The translations under genes were made by a program, and so were the position numbers. The notes under the pieces are model-generated. The model was not told the DNA's origin and did no database searches. It saw only the letters and a list, made by a program, of their open reading frames with translations. Positions 57,717-64,000 of a stretch of DNA of 64,000 nt are shown piece by piece (the first letter of the stretch is position 1; each line of letters begins with the position of its first letter). The DNA comes from Thioglobus_A sp964344985 (lineage in GTDB: Bacteria > Pseudomonadota > Gammaproteobacteria > PS1 > Pseudothioglobaceae): positions 47,481 to 111,480 of the forward strand of contig CAYFPI010000003.1 of the NCBI GenBank assembly GCA_964344985.1, given 5' to 3'.

Positions 57717-58988
57717 ATGTTTAATTCATCGCTATCTCTTGATCAAGCACCACCTTTAAAAATTCCACTGAGATTTTTTATTACCAGTCCTATATTTGGG
57801 ATTCTGGCAGGTTTATTTATTGTAGGGTTTGTACCATCTTTAGCGTCAAGATCATCGCTTGAAGTAGTGGTGCTAACGCATTTTTTAACCATTGGGTTTC
57901 TAGCGATGAGCATGGTTGGCGCCATGTTTCAAATGTTGCCAGTAACGGCAGGCGTTAAGTTTAAACACCAGAATGTCATTGCCCCAACTGTGCACATTCT
58001 CCTAAGCGCTGGAGTTCTTTTATTTGCTTACTCATTTTATAAATATCAATTAACTTTGATGAGTATTGCCATGTCTTTATTGTTATTGGCATTTACGGTT
58101 TTTATTATTGCTACACTCACAACACTTAAATCTGCCAAAAGCGTAACTCCAACTATAAAAGCGTTTATTGGCGCGTTGGTGTCACTCATTGTTGCAATGT
58201 TGTTAGCTGGTTATTTGGTATTGTCACATGCCAATACTGATTTTTCACAGCATCACCAAGCTATCTTATATACGCATATTATTTTTAGCTTATTGGGCTG
58301 GATAGGGCTTTTAATTATCGGTGTTTCTTATCAAGTTATTCCAATGTTTTATGTAGCAGATTCTTATCCTGAGCTGTACACTAAGTATGCAGTAAAAGTG
58401 ATGTTGGTATTACTAGTTAGCTTGGGGTTTTCTTTGTTTATTAATAATGCAGCGCTTTATTTATTATTAAAGATTTTAGTTGGATTAATATTGGCTGATT
58501 ATGCCATTACTACCATTACTCTACTACTTAATAGAAAGCGAAAAATTACCGACACAACAACTTATTACTGGTATTTTTCAATGTTAATGTTGCTGAGCGC
58601 CATTGGATTGTCACTAGCAGATGAGTGGTTTAATGCCCCGCTACTAAATACTCTTTCAGTGCTTATGTTTATCTACGGTTTTGCTGTGTCAGTAATGAGT
58701 GGCATGTTGTTTAAAATTGTGCCGTTTTTAGTATGGTTTCATTTAACCAATGAAGGTTACATGAACATGCCAACCATGAATGATTTAATTGGTAAAAAGC
58801 TCACCACTTTGCAATTTGTACTGCATGTTGCCTCTCTATTGTTACTTATTGGTCTAGTGCTAGATTCTAGCTTTCAAATCCCAGCAGGTGTTGCACTTGT
58901 TTTGTCCAATTCAGTGCTTGTTTATAATTTGATTAAAGGATCAAGAATATATTTCAGCAAACAAAGTTTAGAAAAGATGAGTTTTTAA
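57717..58988 (+). CDS. Polytopic membrane protein, NnrS/haem-copper-like
   Basis: 423 residues with about twelve hydrophobic helices. Histidines near helix starts (L-T-H-F-L-T-I-G-F, Y-T-H-I-I-F-S-L-L-G, V-W-F-H-L) could bind haem, as in NnrS or the haem-copper oxidase/NO reductase family. I cannot see the full six-histidine catalytic set, so calling it a NO reductase would be an overreach. Position after hemerythrin and DUF2249 favours an NO or oxygen-related function. No signal sequence. Confidence 0.68.
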   Translation: MFNSSLSLDQAPPLKIPLRFFITSPIFGILAGLFIVGFVPSLASRSSLEVVVLTHFLTIGFLAMSMVGAMFQMLPVTAGVKFKHQNVIAPTVHILLSAGVLLFAYSFYKYQLTLMSIAMSLLLLAFTVFIIATLTTLKSAKSVTPTIKAFIGALVSLIVAMLLAGYLVLSHANTDFSQHHQAILYTHIIFSLLGWIGLLIIGVSYQVIPMFYVADSYPELYTKYAVKVMLVLLVSLGFSLFINNAALYLLLKILVGLILADYAITTITLLLNRKRKITDTTTYYWYFSMLMLLSAIGLSLADEWFNAPLLNTLSVLMFIYGFAVSVMSGMLFKIVPFLVWFHLTNEGYMNMPTMNDLIGKKLTTLQFVLHVASLLLLIGLVLDSSFQIPAGVALVLSNSVLVYNLIKGSRIYFSKQSLEKMSF

Positions 58989-59947
58989 GAAATTAAACTT
59001 AAATAACTTTGGTAGCGTTTTTGGCTGATTTTTCCCGATTCAACTGCTGTTTTAATTGCACACTTTGGCTCGTTAATATGTGCGCAATTTCTAAACTTGC
59101 ACTCACCAATAAAAGGCTTAAATTCTCTAAATCCGTTGAGTATTTCTTTTTCACTTAGATCGTCTAGCTGAAACTCACGAACACCTGGAGAATCAATTAA
59201 ATCTCCACCAGAAGGAATGTGGTAGAGTGTGGTGTTGGTTGTGGTGTGTTTACCAAGCTTGCTCTTGTCAGATATTTCATTAACACGTAAGTTTAAATCA
59301 GGAATTAACTCATTAATGAGTGACGATTTTCCCACACCAGATTGGCCTAGGAAAATATGTGTTTTGTCATTTAGATTTTGCTTTAGTTGATCAATGCCAA
59401 TATTTTGTTTAACACTCACATAGCTAACACCATAGCCAGAAGATTCATACATGGCAAAATCTTGCTCCACCTTCTTAAAATCATCAGCAAGTTCAATTTT
59501 ATTAACAATAATATTAATTGGAAGATTGGCATTCTCAGCCACCACTAAATACCGATCAATTAGTTCAAACTGATAGTGCGGCTCAATAGCCACTACCAAC
59601 CATAATTCATCAATATTGCTAGCAATTAGTTTTTGTGAGCGAGTAAGAGAATTATCACGTTCAAGTAGGGCGGTTACAACACCTTTATCGTCATTAGTAG
59701 GTTGAAAGATAACTTGATCGCCTGCTACAGAAAGTTCAATATTTCTTCTGCCTGTACATTGAAAAAGTTCGCCTGACTCTGCCTCAACCAACAAGTGTTG
59801 ACCGTAACGAGTAATCACCAAGCCAGTTTGTGCTTGATTAGTATCTATATCAATATCATCACTACTTTCAGCAGCTCGATTTGCTCTAGCAATTCGTTCA
59901 GCTTGGATTTTTTCAATTCGCCATTTTTGGCGTCGTGTTAAACTCAA
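58985..59947 (-). CDS. rsgA: Ribosome small-subunit GTPase RsgA
   Basis: Circularly permuted GTPase of 30S maturation. 320 residues: N-terminal OB fold, N-K-I-E-L (G4) near 157, G-Q-S-G-V-G-K-S-S (G1) near 200, D-S-P-G-V (G3) near 248 and the zinc knuckle C-K-F-R-N-C-A-H...C-A-I near 283-300. Full length; convergent with the membrane protein gene by four bases. Confidence 0.95.
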   Translation of the reverse strand: MSLTRRQKWRIEKIQAERIARANRAAESSDDIDIDTNQAQTGLVITRYGQHLLVEAESGELFQCTGRRNIELSVAGDQVIFQPTNDDKGVVTALLERDNSLTRSQKLIASNIDELWLVVAIEPHYQFELIDRYLVVAENANLPINIIVNKIELADDFKKVEQDFAMYESSGYGVSYVSVKQNIGIDQLKQNLNDKTHIFLGQSGVGKSSLINELIPDLNLRVNEISDKSKLGKHTTTNTTLYHIPSGGDLIDSPGVREFQLDDLSEKEILNGFREFKPFIGECKFRNCAHINEPKCAIKTAVESGKISQKRYQSYLSLIS

Positions 59948-59959
59948 AGTTGAACAGGA

Positions 59960-60244
59960 TTATTTTGCAAGTTTGTAATACTTGTCGTTTAAGAGTTTAA
60001 CCTCGCCCGCTTCTTCCTCTGGAAACCAGTCGACACCAAATGCCACTACGCAAGTACTTACCTGTCGGCGCAGGTCAAGATGAGTTTTCATGCGCGTATT
60101 TTTGCGTGTGTAAAAATCATCGTCATGTTCAATAATATGGCAGGCCACACAAGCAGCTTCGTGCCTATCTTGTGCGCTACCTTCTGCAAACACACTGCTT
60201 GTGGTTAGTAGTAGAGTGGCGCTTAGTAATAAATGTGTTTTCAT
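59960..60244 (-). CDS. Small monohaem cytochrome c
   Basis: 94 residues with a signal peptide (M-K-T-H-L-L-L-S-A-T-L-L-L-T-T-S-S-V-F-A). C-V-A-C-H near 33 binds haem. The downstream pattern L-R-R-Q-V-S-T-C-V-V-A-F-G-V-D-W-F matches the neighbouring cytochrome, so the two are paralogues. Periplasmic electron carrier; partner unknown. It ends 13 bases beyond rsgA and could be co-transcribed with it. Confidence 0.88.
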   Translation of the reverse strand: MKTHLLLSATLLLTTSSVFAEGSAQDRHEAACVACHIIEHDDDFYTRKNTRMKTHLDLRRQVSTCVVAFGVDWFPEEEAGEVKLLNDKYYKLAK

Positions 60245-60274
60245 ATTTCTCTCCGTTAGTTTCCAAGTATACCG

Positions 60275-60547
60275 CTACTTATCAAAAAAGAAAAACTCAG
60301 TATTTAAATATTCAGTAGTATCTTTAATGTCTTGTTCATTCCAATCTAGTTGAAAGTGATCACTACAGGCACTTACCATGTGAGACAGCTCTACATGATT
60401 ATTCATTTCATTCCAACCTAAGCTTTGGTAGGGTATGTGATGGCATTTAGCACAACTTTCATCATACAACAACTTACCATCAGCAAGGTTAGGCACTGCA
60501 GAGCTAATGCTGGGCAGTAGTAAGGCAAATATAAGTCTAACTTTCAT
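60275..60547 (-). CDS. Small monohaem cytochrome c, paralogue
   Basis: 90 residues with a short signal peptide (M-K-V-R-L-I-F-A-L-L-L-P-S-I-S-S-A). C-A-K-C-H near 32 is the haem site, followed by H-M-V-S-A-C-S-D-H-F-Q-L-D-W and a D-T-T-E-Y-L-N end like its neighbour. Each member carries an extra cysteine in that shared region (V-S-x-C), which may form a disulfide or sixth-ligand feature. It overlaps the M48 gene start by 11 bases. Confidence 0.85.
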   Translation of the reverse strand: MKVRLIFALLLPSISSAVPNLADGKLLYDESCAKCHHIPYQSLGWNEMNNHVELSHMVSACSDHFQLDWNEQDIKDTTEYLNTEFFFFDK

Positions 60548-61787
60548 GCGCCTTTAGGTGCGCGATTCGAATTGATGCACTAGGATGTGAATCATGAAAA
60601 GCAGAGTAAAGGTGATCAGGTGTTAGTGTTGAGGCGTTGTCGCGATAAAGTTTAACCAAGCTAGAAACCAAATCATCCGCATTGGTGTGTTTGGCAGCAA
60701 AGCTATCTGCCTCAAATTCATGTTTGCGCGATAGTGCATTACTAATCGGTGCAATAAAAAAACTAAATACCGGCAAGGTGAGTGTAAATAAAACCAATGC
60801 TGCGTGGTTAGATACAGTGCTCACGCCAAGCCCATTAAAAAACCACGGCTGAGTAATTAAATAGCCTAGTAATGCCAGGCCAAGTAATGACATACTGAAC
60901 GAGGTGATCATATGCTTGCGAATGTGTTTGTGATGAAAATGTCCGAGTTCATGCGCCAAAATTGCTTCCACTTCTTGATCTTCCATGCCTTTAAGCAGTG
61001 TGTCAAAAAATACAATGCGTTTGTTTTTTCCAATACCAGTGAAGTAAGCATTACCATGTGATGATCTTTTTGAGCCATCCATTACAAATACGCCATCACT
61101 TTTAAATCCGGTGCGCGTTAAAAGGTTGTCAATTTTTGCTTTTAACTCAAGATTATCAAGCGGTTTAAATTTATTAAATAATGGCGCAATGTAACTAGGA
61201 TATAACCAAAACATGAGTAGAGAAAATGAAGTTAACACCAGCCACACATAAGCCCACCAATACTCACCCATAACACCCATTAAATATAAAATTGCATAAA
61301 TAATTGGTAAGCCGATAATTAGCATCAATATCAAACCCTTGAACAAATCTCCAACAAAAGTAGCCAGCGTGGTTTTGTTAAAGCCAAATTTTTGCTCTAA
61401 AACAAATGTACGGTAAATACTAAAAGGCAAATCAATCACACTACCAATCATCATTAAACTAATGATAAAAAATACACCTGTGTCAAGCGCATCAAAAGCT
61501 TGTGCTTGCCAAGTTTGATCAAGCCACTCTAATCCACCGCCAAGTGTCCAGCTGAGTAACACTAGCGTTGAAAACATAACCTCAAAATGATTAACTTTAA
61601 GCTTGGCTTGTGTGTACTCAGCTGCTTTTTGATGATCTTCTAGTGAGATTTTTTCATTGAACTCATCAGGCACTTTATTAAAAGAGTTTGCTACTGACTT
61701 ATCTTGACGCACATTCAGCCATAAAAGCGTAATAACGTAAGCAAACGTGGCGATTAAAAACACCAGAGTAAATAAATTAAATTCCAT
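60537..61787 (-). CDS. M48 family membrane metallopeptidase (Ste24/CAAX-type)
   Basis: 416 residues. Zinc motif H-E-L-G-H near 280 with downstream E-F-E-A-D near 358 (third ligand). Seven or so membrane helices, with a long N-terminal membrane part, as in Ste24/CaaX protease-like peptidases rather than the short HtpX. Likely quality control or processing of membrane proteins. Followed by the two cytochromes on the same strand. Confidence 0.9.
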   Translation of the reverse strand: MEFNLFTLVFLIATFAYVITLLWLNVRQDKSVANSFNKVPDEFNEKISLEDHQKAAEYTQAKLKVNHFEVMFSTLVLLSWTLGGGLEWLDQTWQAQAFDALDTGVFFIISLMMIGSVIDLPFSIYRTFVLEQKFGFNKTTLATFVGDLFKGLILMLIIGLPIIYAILYLMGVMGEYWWAYVWLVLTSFSLLMFWLYPSYIAPLFNKFKPLDNLELKAKIDNLLTRTGFKSDGVFVMDGSKRSSHGNAYFTGIGKNKRIVFFDTLLKGMEDQEVEAILAHELGHFHHKHIRKHMITSFSMSLLGLALLGYLITQPWFFNGLGVSTVSNHAALVLFTLTLPVFSFFIAPISNALSRKHEFEADSFAAKHTNADDLVSSLVKLYRDNASTLTPDHLYSAFHDSHPSASIRIAHLKAHES

Positions 61788-62125
61788 GACTCTCCCAAGA
61801 ATCTTGATTGTAATAATGGGTTATTTTACCGTTATTTTAATTTTTTCCGAATTTTTTACATTTGTCATTATAGATTTCATTTATAGCGGTAAAAAAAACA
61901 GATAATTAAGCCTCAAATTGGTTAAAAGTAAGAGTTTTTTAACACGTTGTATGGAATTATGGCTTGATTTTCATTATTTCCAATGTTTTTAAAATAATAA
62001 AAAATGCAAAAAAAAACGAATTTAGTATAAATGTAACAAATTGTAACAAAAACATACAAAAGAAATAAACACAGGTTGACTTAAGGTATATTAAAGAACT
62101 TTATAATTATTCTTGGAGAGTAAGT
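61788..62125. promoter_or_regulatory. 338-base intergenic region with divergent promoters
   Basis: Strongly AT-rich, with no ORF that looks real. Towards the M48 gene there is a TATAAT on the minus strand near 61867-61872. Towards the LolA-like gene are TTGACT at 62076 and TATAAT at 62102, with a 20-base spacer, longer than ideal. A tandem repeat TGTAACAAAT/TGTAACAAAA (62032-62051) sits upstream of that promoter and could be a regulator site. GGAGAG precedes the ATG at 62126. Confidence 0.4.
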
Positions 62126-63076
62126 ATGAAGCGAATCACTTTATCGGTTGCAATCGCAGCCTCGCTTGCAACAGGTGTTGCAACGGCCACAGTATCTAAA
62201 GATTTATCCTATAAAACTAGCGGATTGTCTGCTAATGATGTAGCTAATCAAAACTATTTTGTTAATCATTTTTATGCATTTGACAATTATGGCATTGGCA
62301 AAAAGGGTAAAGATGTTACTGCGCTTATATTAAGAGCTAAAGGTTCAGATCCATTAACACTAACGTTAGAGCGTTATCTTAATAATAAACCAACCAAAGC
62401 TGGTGTAAACGCACAAGATTTAGCAATTTTCCGCTCAGGCAAGCTTAAAGGCACAGGTATGTTAATTACTGACTTTACTGATCAAGCAAAGTCACAATCA
62501 TACGAAATCTTCATTCCATCAATTCGCAAGGTGCGTCGTTTTGCCGAGCCTGCACGTGATGATTCTTGGGGTGGTTCAGACTTTACTTTTGGTGATGTAA
62601 CGCTTAGAAAGCCAAAGCATGAATCACACGAATTACAAGGCACCACAACTATGTCAGGCTGCCTAGGTGTAATGAAAGATATCAAGCGTAACAAGTGGAT
62701 GCAAAATGCCGACATCAAAGCAGATTGTTCTGCTAATGGCAAAGAAGTTTACAAGCTTAAATCTACCGCTAAAGATGCCAACTGGTGGTATGACCATCGC
62801 GTAAGTTATATTGACACTAAAACATTTGCTGACTATCGTACTGAGTACTTTAAAGACGGCGCACATATCAAAACCATTGACCGTTCATGGGTGTCAGCAG
62901 GGCTTGATGATCCACGTGCAAGCTATTGGGGTTACTGGTATGGCACGACGTTTGCCACGGGTCATGAGACTATGGCCTACATTCCGTCTAACGTAACTTT
63001 GGTAAACCATAAGTTTAAGAAGAAAAATCTATGGTCAACCAAAACACTACGCAAAATGCCAAAGAAAATTAAATAA
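62126..63076 (+). CDS. Outer-membrane lipoprotein-sorting (LolA-like) family protein
   Basis: 316 residues with a signal peptide (about 1-22, ...A-S-L-A-T-G-V-A-T-A) and no lipobox cysteine. It has I-F-I-P-S-I-R-K-V-R-R-F near 130, D-F-T-F-G-D near 151 and E-Y-F-K-D-G-A-H near 230. This matches the PF17131-type family that is usually encoded with a DUF1302 outer-membrane protein and an RND/MMPL exporter. DUF1302 follows; the exporter would lie beyond the window. It may carry hydrophobic molecules to the outer membrane (family inference). Confidence 0.8.
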   Translation: MKRITLSVAIAASLATGVATATVSKDLSYKTSGLSANDVANQNYFVNHFYAFDNYGIGKKGKDVTALILRAKGSDPLTLTLERYLNNKPTKAGVNAQDLAIFRSGKLKGTGMLITDFTDQAKSQSYEIFIPSIRKVRRFAEPARDDSWGGSDFTFGDVTLRKPKHESHELQGTTTMSGCLGVMKDIKRNKWMQNADIKADCSANGKEVYKLKSTAKDANWWYDHRVSYIDTKTFADYRTEYFKDGAHIKTIDRSWVSAGLDDPRASYWGYWYGTTFATGHETMAYIPSNVTLVNHKFKKKNLWSTKTLRKMPKKIK

Positions 63077-63080
63077 CAAA

Positions 63081-63115
63081 AAAATCGTCATAGGCAAGGC
63101 CTATGACGATTTTTT
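63081..63115 (+). terminator. Strong hairpin between the LolA-like and DUF1302 genes
   Basis: A 15-base perfect stem (AAAATCGTCATAGGC / GCCTATGACGATTTT) with three-base loop and T-run. It may terminate or, within an operon, reduce read-through to the DUF1302 gene. Confidence 0.85.
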
Positions 63116-63185
63116 ATAAAAAGCAAGAAAATTTAAAAAAAAGTTAAACCAAAGAAGATTTAACCAATTCAACGGGGAAAGTAAA

Positions 63186-64000
63186 ATGAAAAAACAAAAC
63201 TTAATATTATCGACTGCACTAGCAGCGGTATTCTCAAGCTCGGTGGCATTCGCTGAAGCTGAGGTAACGGGTAAGATTGTGCATGAAAGCGCAGCATTTA
63301 CTGAGTCTGGTACCACTATTGGTGCAGCATCTGCACATGATAAAGACACGTTTAAGACTGAAACTGCTGTCAGAATCTATATCGATGGTGAACTAGATGA
63401 GGTTGCTGAAGGTACGACTTATCATATGGAGTTGCAAGCTTTTACTGATGGTGAAGGAGTTGGTAACTATGACAGTAATGAGTCTTACACGCAACGTGAT
63501 GCATTGCGTGAAGCCTATATCGATACGGAGTATGAAGACTGGTCAATTCGCGCTGGTAAGCAGCAAGTGGTTTGGGGTACGGCCGATGGTATGAAGTTGC
63601 TAGATACCATTAATCCAACGGATTACTCGGAAATGGCACAGANNNNNNNNNNCAAGCTAAAGAAAATAAAATTGCTGGATTAAATGCATCTGGAGATCAA
63701 GGGCAGGCTTTTATTATGAAAGGTGTTGACTCTATTACAGGTAAGAGTAATGGTTTTTTAAATGTAACACCGGCCTTAGCCAAGGTTGCATCAACATTTG
63801 ATTTTGCGGCATCCAACGGTGGTTTTGCAACCTCACCAACTGCTCAATCCGCTTCACTGGCAAATTTTACAGGTATGACAGTAGATGGGTTTGGTGGTAA
63901 TATTACAGGAACTCATGGTGGTTACGACGCTACTACAGGCTCTGCTGTTGGGCTTATGCTATCAGCCAACCAAAGTACAACAGTTAGTGGAAATACTTAT
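63186..64000 (+). CDS. DUF1302 family outer-membrane protein, partial and split by a gap
   Basis: Signal peptide (M-K-K-Q-N-L-I-L-S-T-A-L-A-A-V-F...A-F-A) then a beta-barrel-like start with I-R-A-G-K-Q-Q-V-V-W-G-T-A-D-G-M-K-L-L-D-T-I-N-P-T-D-Y near 120-148, characteristic of DUF1302. Ten N interrupt it at 63643. The sequence afterwards continues in another frame (F-I-M-K-G-V-D-S-I-T-G-K-S-N-G-F-L-N-V-T-P-A-L), also DUF1302-like, to the window edge. The gap therefore has an arbitrary length and hides part of the protein. Gene presumed intact in the organism. Confidence 0.8.
63643..63652. other. Assembly gap, 10 N, inside the DUF1302 gene
   Basis: The frame on each side differs, so ten is a placeholder length, as in aroA. 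Confidence 0.97.

Noticed and set aside
57717..58988. Calling the polytopic protein a nitric oxide reductase
   Set aside because: Helix number fits loosely but the conserved catalytic histidine set is not visible.
62032..62051. TGTAACAAAT tandem repeat as a defined regulator site
   Set aside because: Only two copies in very AT-rich DNA; no regulator can be named.
1..64000. CRISPR array to go with the Cas6-like gene
   Set aside because: No set of regularly spaced direct repeats was seen by eye anywhere in the window.
1..64000. Insertion sequences, integrases or prophage genes
   Set aside because: No transposase, integrase or phage protein was recognised; accessory genes seem to be chromosomal.

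Overview
The window is AT-rich, gene-dense bacterial chromosome, overwhelmingly made of gammaproteobacterial housekeeping genes. Small intergenic gaps, many 4-base ATGA overlaps, cytochrome c biogenesis genes, small c-type cytochromes, a cysteine-less DsrC-family protein, a persulfide-sensor-like ArsR regulator and a sulfur-globule-like/DUF302 protein together suggest a marine sulfur-oxidising gammaproteobacterium of the SUP05/Thioglobus or bivalve-symbiont type. That taxonomic call is inference from gene content and base composition. Three runs of N (18280, 44036, 63643) show that this is a scaffold, and each run disrupts a gene.

Layout. 1-8.4 kb: the 5' part of a DNA alkylation repair gene, msrA, a MoeB/ThiF enzyme, an unknown 60-residue protein, the threonine-degradation pair tdh-kbl, a DJ-1 family gene, glyA-nrdR-radA, and a small secreted protein. 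8.4-13.1 kb: a cobalamin salvage operon (btuB, PP-loop ATPase, BtuM-like transporter, corrinoid adenosyltransferase) behind a compact cobalamin riboswitch, divergent from a MetR-like regulator. 13.1-18.6 kb: serC-pheA-hisC-tyrA-aroA for serine and aromatic amino acid synthesis. 18.6-28.6 kb: the DsrC-like protein without cysteines, lepB, ctpA-parA-parB, an MlaC-like protein, the SqrR/BigR-like regulator, tRNA-Arg, lgt, thyA, yjdM, an unknown secreted protein, a two-domain periplasmic thioredoxin and an orphan Cas6/Cmx6-like protein.

28.6-44.1 kb: rnc-era-recO-pdxJ-acpS, ubiG-bcp, lepA, a YpjD/CcsA-like membrane protein, ffh, a decayed BrnT/BrnA toxin-antitoxin locus, mlaC-murA-hisG-hisD, uvrC and a gap-split small membrane protein. 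44.1-52.5 kb: a HAD phosphatase, uup, ccmH-yjbQ-TPR-lysS-cmk, rpsA with a structured leader, ihfB and tRNA-Lys. 52.5-64 kb: accessory material with two convergent methyltransferases, a DUF302 protein with a sulfur-globule-like N-terminus, divergent from a rhodanese/metallo-beta-lactamase fusion - hemerythrin - DUF2249 - polytopic haem-copper/NnrS-like membrane protein operon, then rsgA, two related small cytochromes c, an M48 peptidase, and an outer-membrane LolA-like/DUF1302 pair cut by the window edge.

The most interesting parts are the DUF302/rhodanese-MBL/hemerythrin module, the orphan Cas6-like gene with its SoxW-like neighbour, the cysteine-less DsrC paralogue, the compact-riboswitch B12 salvage operon and the half-deleted BrnT with an intact antitoxin. 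I saw no CRISPR array, insertion sequence, prophage or rRNA.
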